From contig DASWFT010000335.1 in NCBI GenBank assembly GCA_036394075.1, positions 1-10,149 of the forward strand: DNA of 10,149 bases. Direction: 5' to 3'. Under the pieces are notes generated by a model. The model was not told the origin of the DNA. It did no database searches and worked only from the letters and a program-made list of their open reading frames with translations. Origin of the DNA: JAWWPY01 sp036394075. GTDB taxonomy: Bacteria > Actinomycetota > Actinomycetes > Streptosporangiales > Streptosporangiaceae. This document shows, one piece after another, positions 1 through 5,396 of the stretch (position 1 is the stretch's first letter; each line of letters begins with the position of its first letter). The position numbers and the translations under genes were made by a program.

Positions 1-153
1 TGGAAACCGATTAACAAGAAGGTAGTCGCGTGGGGCGCAGTTGTGATCATTGTGTCCCCCGCGCTGGCGGCCGCTTTTCTCACCTATTATGGCGGATTCA
101 TCGTGCTGTTCTTGTTCGCCTTTATCGGGCTGACGGTGACAGCCGAACACTGA
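1..153 (+). CDS. Small membrane protein, 3' end only (5' partial)
   Basis: Frame 1 is open from the first base to a TGA at 151-153 and gives 50 residues; the true start lies before the window. After a short basic stretch (KPINKKVVAW) come two hydrophobic segments at about residues 8-27 and 32-48, separated by a TYYGG turn, and the protein ends TAEH. This is the look of a small integral membrane protein, or the last hairpin of a larger one. The family cannot be told from this fragment. The transmembrane composition in one frame and the absence of a better frame on either strand support a real gene. Its relation to the minus-strand genes that follow is convergent. Confidence 0.6.
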   Translation, partial: WKPINKKVVAWGAVVIIVSPALAAAFLTYYGGFIVLFLFAFIGLTVTAEH

Positions 154-231
154 TCGCTGAGGCATGGGAGCATCCGCACTGTCACGAGCGTTTGCATACC
201 GCGGCGCCGGACGGCGCTGCGCTCAAGTGTT

Positions 232-321
232 GACGCACTCGATGACCTGGAGCGCCCGTTCACCGATTATGACCGTAGCCGCTGGGGCGAAATGAGCCGG
301 GAACGTCACGTCACTATGTAA
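232..321 (+). pseudogene. Possible 3' remnant of an unidentified gene
   Basis: Frame 1 continues open after the preceding TGA (154-321) without ATG, GTG or TTG in frame before 232, and ends at TAA 319-321. From 232 the translation becomes acidic and charged: DALDDLERPFTDYDRSRW, then GEMSRERHVTM. This composition looks like a natural soluble protein tail rather than a shadow translation, while residues before it (many Arg and Ser) do not. With no start codon it is best explained as a gene remnant or chance. I do not recognise the family. Confidence 0.25.
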
Positions 322-338
322 CCGGGTCGGAACGGCCT

Positions 339-650
339 CTAGGCTTCTTCGAGCTCGTAGATCATGCTGCGAATGCCCGGACTCCATTGAGCGAGATTGG
401 CTACGTCACGCGCTGTCGCCTTACCCTGTGGCGAGGCGAATGCTTGCTTGAGAAGATCCATTTCGTCCCAGTCCAGCTCGGCAACCAAGTAGAACGGCTC
501 TCCGCCTTGGATGGGTGTCATATGCCGGCTAAGTGTGTAACGGCGAAGATCGGGAAGCTCCTTGGCCAGCGGAATATGCACCTCCCGATAATGCTGCTCG
601 AACTCCTCCATATTCGAAGGCTTGTTGTACAAGACAAGAAACCTAACCAT
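339..650 (-). CDS. EthD domain-containing protein
   Basis: A 103-residue protein, the usual size for a single-domain EthD protein. The EthD family forms dimeric alpha/beta-barrel (ferredoxin-like) folds; the founding member is needed for ethyl tert-butyl ether breakdown, but most members have unknown substrates. Seen here: the N-terminal strand MVRFLVLYNKP, the hallmark HYREVHIPLAKELPDLRRYT at residues 20-39 with the conserved His in EVHIP, and a middle strand EPFYLVAELDW. The start is supported by a Shine-Dalgarno AAGGGG (plus-strand 658-663) seven bases before the ATG. It lies 30 bases behind the P-loop ATPase gene on the same strand and is probably cotranscribed. By eye its GC content is lower than that of the TSUP or propeller genes. 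Family assignment is firm; substrate is unknown. Confidence 0.9.
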   Translation of the reverse strand: MVRFLVLYNKPSNMEEFEQHYREVHIPLAKELPDLRRYTLSRHMTPIQGGEPFYLVAELDWDEMDLLKQAFASPQGKATARDVANLAQWSPGIRSMIYELEEA

Positions 651-680
651 ATAAGCGCCCCTTAGGTGATAGGCCGGGCC

Positions 681-1235
681 TCAGCCCTTGCCATTGACGA
701 AGGCTACGATCTCCTTGAGCCCAGGTCTATAGCCGTCCGTGGTGTCGATCTCGATCCAGGGAGCCTCCACCGAAACCCGGTCGAACGCGTTGTGACCCAG
801 GGTGTGCTCCGCCGCGTCGTTCGGTCCAGGGTCCGCGTGCGCCAGGCGCAACGGATTTTTCTCTCTGCGTCGCAGGCTCCGCTCAAACGCCACATCAGTG
901 TCTACCATGCAGTGCACGATGCGGAGCTGGGCAAGATTCCGGAGCGGTTCAAGCCCAGGGCGCCATAGCCGGTCCTGGAATGCCGCCTCTGCCACGGTCG
1001 TCACCCCGGCTCTCAGCAGCAACTCCAGCACACCGAAGAAGACCGGCAACGTCCGCATGGTCAACTCATCGCCCGGCCCTGGCACGAATCCCGGGGTGGC
1101 ATGCACCATCCCTTCCTTGATCTCGTCCCGGCAGATCGCCGGGCACCCCACCGCATGCGCGATGTTGTGGGCCAGCGTCGTCTTGCCTGACCCCATCGGA
1201 CCGCTGACGACAACGAGTGTCGGAAGAGAAGTCAC
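681..1235 (-). CDS. P-loop kinase-like ATPase (AAA_33 / zeta-toxin-like fold)
   Basis: A single-domain P-loop NTPase of 184 residues from the GTG at 1235. The Walker A motif GPMGSGKTT lies at residues 12-20 after a hydrophobic first strand (TLVVVS). Next come RDEIKEGM, a typical substrate-side segment of the AAA_33/zeta-toxin/polynucleotide-kinase group, an acidic VAEAAFQD strand end, and an Arg-rich lid (FERSLRRREKN). Members phosphorylate small molecules or nucleic-acid ends; the substrate here cannot be read from sequence. A TTG at 1253 would add six residues (190 in all), but neither start has a Shine-Dalgarno. I prefer GTG 1235 because a TATAAC box ends seven bases upstream, which fits a leaderless mRNA. 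EthD follows after 30 bases. No partner antitoxin-like gene is seen, so a toxin role is not supported. Confidence 0.85.
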   Translation of the reverse strand: MTSLPTLVVVSGPMGSGKTTLAHNIAHAVGCPAICRDEIKEGMVHATPGFVPGPGDELTMRTLPVFFGVLELLLRAGVTTVAEAAFQDRLWRPGLEPLRNLAQLRIVHCMVDTDVAFERSLRRREKNPLRLAHADPGPNDAAEHTLGHNAFDRVSVEAPWIEIDTTDGYRPGLKEIVAFVNGKG

Positions 1236-1241
1236 TCTGGC

Positions 1242-1248
1242 AGTTATA
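1242..1248 (-). promoter_or_regulatory. Putative -10 box for a leaderless P-loop ATPase transcript
   Basis: On the minus strand TATAAC matches the TATAAT consensus in five of six positions and ends seven bases before the GTG at 1235. That places the transcription start at or next to the start codon, as in leaderless actinobacterial genes. No convincing -35 hexamer is visible at 16-19 bases. Confidence 0.4.
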
Positions 1249-1411
1249 GCCAACGACGCGCTTGGCAGAGTTGATCAGACGGCAGCTCACCGGGAATGGG
1301 TCGTGGCGGGCAGGCCCGATGCGGTCTCAGGGCGTCCTGGTCCGGTGCTGTGGGCGCGGGACCGGGTTTTGCCTGGCACCGTGGTCCTCGCGGCGGTCCA
1401 GGAGCGCGTGC

Positions 1412-2220
1412 TCAGATCGAGCGGATGGCACCGCCATCAACCGGGATCATCGCGCCCGTGGTGAAGGACGCGGCGGGGGAGAGCAGGAATGCGGCAGCTC
1501 GCCCGAACTCGACGGGCTCGCCGTACCTGCGCAGCGGGATGTGCTCAGACTGGCGGGCGCGTTCCTCATCGGGATCGCCCTTGCGGGCATCGAACTCACG
1601 GACCCTGTCGGTGGCGATCCTGACCGGCAGCATCCCGTTCACCCGGATCCCGGCCGGCCCGAGTTCGTCGGCCAGCATCTTCACCACGCCGGCGAGGGCT
1701 GGGAACAACCCATTGGAGATGGCGAGTTCGGCGAGCGGCACACGCACCGAGGAGGCCAGCACGAAGACGATGGAGCCCTCGGTCCCGGTGAGGGAACCGG
1801 CGGGACCGCCGTCGCTTTTACCGCTCAGATCTGCCGCCAGAACCCGGGCCAGCCGGACGGCACCGAGGAAGACGCTCTCGAACGCGGACCGCCAGGCTTC
1901 GTCCGTTGTGGTCGCGACGGTCCCTGCTAGTGATCCGCCCACGCTGATCAGCGCGCCGTCCAGGCGGCCGAAGCGATTCCGGGCGGCGGCGATCAGCCGG
2001 CCTAGGGTAGCGGGATCGGCGTTATCCGCAGCGACCCAGGCGGCGGCGCCGGCCGCGGCGTCCTGCGCAAGGCGTGCCGCAGCCGCTGAGGCCGTACTCT
2101 CACGCGGAGCGCTGATCATGACGCGGGCCCGTCTGCGATGAGTGCCTGGGCCGCGGCGAACCCAAGGCCTCGACTGCCGCCAGTCACGAGATAAACCCTG
2201 TCGCCCAACCCAAGATCCAT
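1412..2220 (-). pseudogene. SDR family oxidoreductase, broken by a one-base frameshift
   Basis: The gene begins at ATG 2220 with a Rossmann dinucleotide-binding motif TGGSRGLG (residues 13-20) and reads well to ALIADG (residue 31), then changes to PAS and stops. The rest continues in another frame from VMISAPREST to the normal SDR end (GAMIPVDGGAIRSI, stop at 1412). Adding one G in the GGGCCC run at 2125-2130 joins both parts into ADGARVMISAPR, the expected second beta strand, giving about 269 residues, normal for an SDR. The usual YxxxK catalytic pair is absent: that segment reads LAISNGLFPALAGVVK. It resembles the divergent beta-ketoacyl-reductase-like SDR subgroup (cd05344 type). It follows the VOC gene by 61 bases on the same strand. 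Whether this is a true mutation or a base-calling error cannot be decided here. Confidence 0.85.
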
Positions 2221-2281
2221 GCGGCCATTCTGCCCTGGCGGGCGGAAGCGAGGGCGCTGCTGCGGCAGTGTCCGCCGCCGC

Positions 2282-2677
2282 TCAGTCGTTGGCCGGGGCT
2301 GCCGGTGCAGGTTCGGAGCCGTGCACTGCCACCGCGTAGCCATCGGGGTCCTGGAAGACGAAGGTGCGGCCGAACGGCGTGTCGAAGGGATCGATGAGGA
2401 TCGGCACGCCGTGCCCTTTGAGGCGGTCGTGCAGTGCCTGCGCGTCGTCGGCGCGCAGAGACAGTGACACCCCGAGCCCGACGGGCCCGGCAGCGAGATC
2501 GGTGCCAGGCAGCGGTTCGCGGACAGCGAAGGGGATGGTCGAGGTCTGGAAGGCCACCACGCCAGGAGGTGCGCCTGGAGAACGTTCAAGGCCGAGTTCC
2601 CGCTGGTAGAAGGCCGCTGCGCGGTCAAGGTCGCGAACCTGGAGGGCAAGGAAGTCAGGGCCAGAGACATGGGTCAT
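2282..2677 (-). CDS. VOC (glyoxalase/bleomycin-resistance-like) family protein
   Basis: A 131-residue one-module vicinal-oxygen-chelate protein with the complete beta-alpha-beta-beta-beta pattern twice. Seen here: FLALQVRDLDRAAAFYQREL at residues 9-28, a central VGLGVSLSLRADDAQALHDR segment, and the end strand pair RTFVFQDPDGYAVAVHG. The position that often carries the first metal-binding His or Glu is Gln13, so glyoxalase-type metal catalysis is doubtful; His119 remains. Such proteins act in dioxygenase, isomerase or antibiotic-binding roles; the substrate is unknown. The start is fixed by GAGGAG (plus-strand 2686-2691), eight bases before ATG 2677. The SDR gene follows on the same strand, so the two were probably cotranscribed. 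The C-terminal tail is Ala/Pro-rich. Confidence 0.9.
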   Translation of the reverse strand: MTHVSGPDFLALQVRDLDRAAAFYQRELGLERSPGAPPGVVAFQTSTIPFAVREPLPGTDLAAGPVGLGVSLSLRADDAQALHDRLKGHGVPILIDPFDTPFGRTFVFQDPDGYAVAVHGSEPAPAAPAND

Positions 2678-2685
2678 GGCGGAAT

Positions 2686-2691
2686 CTCCTC
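2686..2691 (-). promoter_or_regulatory. Shine-Dalgarno site of the VOC gene
   Basis: GAGGAG on the minus strand, eight bases before the ATG at 2677. It sets the start of the VOC protein against other in-frame possibilities. Confidence 0.6.
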
Positions 2692-2947
2692 ATAAGGATC
2701 CACGGTGGCGCCGCGTGCAGGCGGGCGCCATCTGTCGGCCGGGATCGTGCTCGCGCTCATTAGACCCGCCGAAGCTCGCGGACTCATCGCTCCATCATCG
2801 CGATCCCACCGACCCGGTGTTCAGGCAGCCGGGGCAGGCGCAGGCTTCGGGTTCATCCCTAATGAACCCTTCAGCCCGCCCGCGGACCGGCGCAGGAACC
2901 GGTACAAGATCTTCGGCGCTGCCCCGCACTGCCCAGCCCTGCACCGC

Positions 2948-2983
2948 CCGGTGCCTTGACCGGCGTGGCGGTCAAGGCACCGG
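2948..2983 (-). terminator. Perfect 15-bp stem hairpin, likely terminator of the reductase gene
   Basis: Bases 2948-2962 and 2969-2983 are exact reverse complements around a six-base loop (GCGTGG); the core arm is GTGCCTTGACC. It lies 75 bases past the stop codon of the minus-strand reductase gene and before the VOC gene, where a terminator is expected. There is no U-tract on either strand, as is common for actinobacterial hairpin terminators. Because the arms are perfectly symmetrical it could also be a protein-binding palindrome. Confidence 0.5.
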
Positions 2984-3057
2984 CGTGCGAGCCACCTTGC
3001 GCAGGACCTGCCAGGACTGTGTCGCTCACTCGTGGCTTCCGGTCTCAGCCCGTGATG

Positions 3058-3594
3058 TCAGTATTGCGGCTCAAAGGTGAGCTTCACGATTTTCGAGAAG
3101 CTTTTTGTCGAGACGAGCTTCATGTTCGCGGTCTGACCGTCGCGGAAGAGTGTCTTGCCGGAGCCTATGAAGACGGGATGGATCGACACGTCGAGTACGT
3201 CAAGCAGGTGCTGCTTGACGAGGGTCTCCGCAAGCATGCCGTGGCCGTACACGAGAAGGTCTCCGCCGTCCTGTTCTTTGAGCTTGGCTACTTCGGCCGC
3301 GACATCGCCTCGCAAGATGGTCGAATTGTTCCACTCGGCTCGTTCCAACGTGGACGAGAAGACATACTTCTTGATGGCATTGAGCCTGTCGGCCCACGGG
3401 TGGATCCTCCCGGGCCAGATCGTGGCGAAGCTCTCGTACGTCGTCCGGCCCATCAACATCGCCTCGCACGCCATCAGCTGGCCTAGGCCGTCCCGCATAT
3501 AGGCGTCGTCCCGGTAGTCCATGAATCCCAGGACTTGTGGTCCTGTGAAAACCCCGTCGACGGAGACCAGTGTGTATTCAATAACTTTCCGCAT
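3058..3594 (-). CDS. Dihydrofolate reductase family protein (RibD C-terminal-like)
   Basis: A 178-residue protein of the RibD C-terminal/DHFR-like superfamily, which uses NADPH to reduce pteridine- or pyrimidine-type substrates; most stand-alone actinobacterial copies have no known substrate. Seen here: the N-terminal strand VIEYTLVSVDGVFTG, the MLMGRTTYESFATIWPG segment (residues about 46-62) that matches the family GR.T.E motif, the nucleotide-side motif LLVYGHGMLAETLVKQ, and the end motif HPVFIGSGKTLF. The frame stays open 13 codons further upstream, but the ATG at 3594 is chosen because GGAAGGA stands eight bases before it and the protein then begins MRKVIEY, as in the family. It is followed by the hairpin at 2948-2983 and preceded by a 125-base gap. 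By eye its GC content is moderate. Confidence 0.9.
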   Translation of the reverse strand: MRKVIEYTLVSVDGVFTGPQVLGFMDYRDDAYMRDGLGQLMACEAMLMGRTTYESFATIWPGRIHPWADRLNAIKKYVFSSTLERAEWNNSTILRGDVAAEVAKLKEQDGGDLLVYGHGMLAETLVKQHLLDVLDVSIHPVFIGSGKTLFRDGQTANMKLVSTKSFSKIVKLTFEPQY

Positions 3595-3602
3595 GAGTCC
3601 GT

Positions 3603-3609
3603 TCCTTCC
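3603..3609 (-). promoter_or_regulatory. Shine-Dalgarno site deciding the reductase start
   Basis: GGAAGGA on the minus strand, eight bases before ATG 3594. It argues against the longer open frame that would add 13 residues upstream. Confidence 0.65.
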
Positions 3610-3719
3610 GTTAGGCCGACGTTGCGCCGGCATTGCCCCCTCATAAGAGGTAGACCCCAGCCGAACCCAAATCTGGGCGGCCGCCGCCGAACTGCTCAGC
3701 GGCCAGTGAGGACCGAGGG

Positions 3720-4127
3720 TTAGTTCAAGACGAGCAAACCGGCCTTGGTCGGCGTGAAGCCGCAGGCGCCGTAGTAGAACGCGCTTAGGTGATCTTCGAA
3801 GTCCACGTGCAGGTACTCGCAGCCCGCCGCTTTGGCGCCGCGGCAGGCGCGATCGACCAGCTCATCGCCGGTGGCCCTGCGTCGTGTGTCAACGGCAACC
3901 ATGACGTCTTGCAGCCAGGCATGGACCCGGCCATCCCAGAGCACGTTGACGAAACCGACCAGATCAGTGCCGTCGCGGGCTACCACCCAGCCCAGGCTGT
4001 GCCGGTGGACAAGCTCGACCCAGTTCCACCCCGGCTCGTCATGAACCGTGCTATCGAAGGCCTCGGCGTGCAGCATAGTGACCTCGTGATTGATGAAAGC
4101 ACCCCGCCACTCGTAGATCACTACCAT
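3720..4127 (-). CDS. GNAT family N-acetyltransferase
   Basis: A 135-residue single GNAT domain, expected to move an acetyl group from acetyl-CoA to an amine; the acceptor is unknown. Seen here: the central strand pair GWVVARDGTDLVGFVNVLWD, the strand AWLQDVMVAVD leading to the acetyl-CoA loop, and the C-terminal CEYLHVDFEDHLSAFYYGAC, then GFTPTKAG, the typical motif B with FYxxxGF. The CoA pyrophosphate loop reads RRRATGDEL where the family has R/Q-x-x-G-x-G/A, so its first Gly is Ala. It lies 34 bases behind the TSUP gene on the same strand. There is no Shine-Dalgarno; a TAGGTT box six bases before the ATG suggests its own leaderless transcript. Confidence 0.88.
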   Translation of the reverse strand: MVVIYEWRGAFINHEVTMLHAEAFDSTVHDEPGWNWVELVHRHSLGWVVARDGTDLVGFVNVLWDGRVHAWLQDVMVAVDTRRRATGDELVDRACRGAKAAGCEYLHVDFEDHLSAFYYGACGFTPTKAGLLVLN

Positions 4128-4133
4128 CAGGCC

Positions 4134-4139
4134 AACCTA
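4134..4139 (-). promoter_or_regulatory. Putative -10 box for a leaderless GNAT transcript
   Basis: TAGGTT on the minus strand, fitting TAnnnT, with six bases (GGCCTG) before ATG 4127. A TGACC about 19-20 bases upstream is a weak -35 candidate. The nine bases TAGGTTGGC are identical to those before the propeller gene at 5385. Confidence 0.45.
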
Positions 4140-4161
4140 AGCTCAGCCGCCAGCTCAGCGG

Positions 4162-5097
4162 TCATCTGGCGGGTGGGCCGGCCCGGGAGTCGAGCGCCTG
4201 GTCGTCGGCCGTGGCGATCGGCCGCTGGCCGTTCTGCCAGGGCTGGGTGCGGACCAGCCAGTAACCGCCGCCCGCAAGCGCCACGGCGCAAAGCGTCCAG
4301 CCCAGCGCGGTGGTGCCAACCCCGACGTACTTCAGCCCGGACGCGAAGATCACGAAGGTGATGATCGGCCTGATGTAACGGTCTGGCGCCCTCGACGACA
4401 GGAACGAGCCGATGAGCACCGCCGGCACGCTGCCCAGCACGAGAGAGGCGGTTACCCCGAACTGGACATGGCCGAAGATCAGCGCTCCCAGGGCCGCCGC
4501 CGCGGTGAGCGGCACCGCCTGGGTCAGGTCGGTCCCGACCAGCTGGCCGGCGCTGATCAGCGGGTACAGGAACAACAGCAGCACGATCATTAGCGAGCCA
4601 GAGCCGACCGAGGTCATACCGACGATCAGGCCGCCGATCATGCCGATCAGGACCGTTGGCAGCGGTCGGACCGTTACGCGTGCGATGGCGCCGATCCTCT
4701 GCTGGCCCGACCGCCGGTCCAGGACGTAGCGCAGAATCATGGCGGCGGCACCGGTCAGCAGCGCCGCGCCGAGCGCGGTCTGGACGTTCTGCTCCGCAGC
4801 GGAACCGTTGCCGAACTGGCGCAGCAGGTACGCGCCGAGGAACGCCATCGGCACCGAGCCGAGCACCATCCAGCCGACCAGATGCAGGTTGACCGTGCCC
4901 TTGCGCAGGTGCACCGCCGCGCCGACGGGCCGCATCACGACGGCGGCGACCAGGTCGCTGGAGATGGCGGCCGACGGCTTCACGCCGAACAGCAAGATCA
5001 GCATGGGGGTCATCAGCGCGCCCCCGCCCGCTCCAGTGAGCCCAACAAGCAGTCCCACGACCGCGCTGCCGAGGACGATATAGGGATTCAGGTCCAT
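4162..5097 (-). CDS. TSUP family (TauE/SafE, DUF81) sulfite/organosulfonate-type membrane exporter
   Basis: A 311-residue multi-pass membrane protein with the two-fold TauE/SafE repeat. Repeat 1 opens with GLLVGLTGAGGGALMTPMLI followed by AAISSDLVAAV (residues about 13-52). Repeat 2 opens with GLIVGMTSVGSGSLMIVLLL followed by VGTDLTQAVPLT. Roughly eight hydrophobic segments are visible. TSUP proteins export sulfite, sulfoacetate or related sulfur anions, or carry such anions inward; the substrate here is not fixed by context because no sulfur-metabolism gene lies nearby. The ATG at 5097 is chosen over longer open sequence because AAAGGAGG lies seven bases before it and the protein then begins directly before the first helix. 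The C-terminal tail is hydrophilic (about 25 residues). The GNAT gene follows after 34 bases. Confidence 0.93.
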   Translation of the reverse strand: MDLNPYIVLGSAVVGLLVGLTGAGGGALMTPMLILLFGVKPSAAISSDLVAAVVMRPVGAAVHLRKGTVNLHLVGWMVLGSVPMAFLGAYLLRQFGNGSAAEQNVQTALGAALLTGAAAMILRYVLDRRSGQQRIGAIARVTVRPLPTVLIGMIGGLIVGMTSVGSGSLMIVLLLFLYPLISAGQLVGTDLTQAVPLTAAAALGALIFGHVQFGVTASLVLGSVPAVLIGSFLSSRAPDRYIRPIITFVIFASGLKYVGVGTTALGWTLCAVALAGGGYWLVRTQPWQNGQRPIATADDQALDSRAGPPAR

Positions 5098-5104
5098 CGC
5101 CGGG

Positions 5105-5112
5105 CCTCCTTT
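5105..5112 (-). promoter_or_regulatory. Strong Shine-Dalgarno of the TSUP gene
   Basis: AAAGGAGG on the minus strand, seven bases before ATG 5097. This is the strongest ribosome-binding site in the window and decides the TSUP start. Confidence 0.8.
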
Positions 5113-5161
5113 CTCGCTGCGGGCGGCCACTGCTGCCCACCCATCATTCCCTAGTGTTCCG

Positions 5162-5177
5162 ACAGGTAAAATACTGT
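5162..5177. promoter_or_regulatory. Small palindrome upstream of TSUP, possible operator
   Basis: ACAG-N8-CTGT with an AT-rich centre, unusual in this GC-rich intergenic region. It lies 65-80 bases before the TSUP start, in the expected promoter area. The symmetrical part is only four bases per arm, so the evidence is weak. Confidence 0.2.
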
Positions 5178-5210
5178 AGCCACGGCCTTCATGCTGCGAC
5201 TTCACGCTTC

Positions 5211-5263
5211 GGCTTCCATGACCGGGCTTCCATGACGGGGCTTCCGGGCTGGGCTTCCGGGCA
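5211..5263. repeat. Degenerate 13-14-bp tandem repeat, four units
   Basis: Four consecutive copies share GGCTTCC. The first two are GGCTTCCATGAC, followed by GGGCTTCCATGAC, GGGGCTTCCGGGCT and GGGCTTCCGGGC. They sit in the 299-base region between the divergent TSUP and propeller genes. The region 5098-5396 holds nothing else certain apart from the TSUP Shine-Dalgarno, the weak palindrome and the -10 box at 5385. Confidence 0.65.
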
Positions 5264-5384
5264 AGTGGTCCCAGGCCAGCCTCACGCTGCCCGGCTTCCT
5301 GAACGAACAGTCGCGGCACCTGCCGGAGTAGAGCGTTATGAGCGTTCCGGAAATGTCGATCATGCGCCGATCGGCTGCGCGGGG

Positions 5385-5390
5385 TAGGTT
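5385..5390 (+). promoter_or_regulatory. Putative -10 box for a leaderless propeller-protein transcript
   Basis: TAGGTT with six bases (GGCGTT) before GTG 5397 and no Shine-Dalgarno. It has the same box and spacing as the GNAT gene. No clear -35 element. Confidence 0.45.
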
Positions 5391-5396
5391 GGCGTT

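Larger units (their letters stand above)
2678..3057. other. Intergenic region between VOC and reductase genes; no confident gene
   Basis: This 380-base stretch holds the VOC Shine-Dalgarno site at one end and a perfect hairpin at 2948-2983. Open frames exist on both strands but their translations are Arg/Pro/Ala-rich. The best-looking one is on the minus strand, beginning at a GTG just past the hairpin and ending near 2800, with FIRDEPEACACPGCLNTG and so a CxCxxC cluster. An overlapping minus frame reads PKILYRFLRRSAGGLKG and is equally unproven. No ribosome-binding site supports either, and I do not call a gene. Confidence 0.4.

Noticed and set aside
681..1253. Toxin-antitoxin reading of the P-loop ATPase (zeta-toxin-like) with the EthD gene
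   Set aside because: EthD is not an antitoxin family, no small antitoxin gene precedes the ATPase, and AAA_33 proteins have many non-toxin roles.
3677..3690. GGCGGCCGCC palindrome upstream of the reductase gene as an operator
   Set aside because: GC-only palindromes of this size are frequent by chance in this DNA and the position is not tied to a promoter element.
4127..5140. A 337-codon minus-strand frame overlapping the TSUP gene
   Set aside because: Arg/Ala/Asp-rich shadow of TSUP in another frame; TSUP has clear repeats and a strong Shine-Dalgarno.
5136..5165. GGAAC on the minus strand upstream of TSUP as an ECF sigma -35 element
   Set aside because: No matching -10 element (GTT/CGTC type) stands 15-17 bases downstream.
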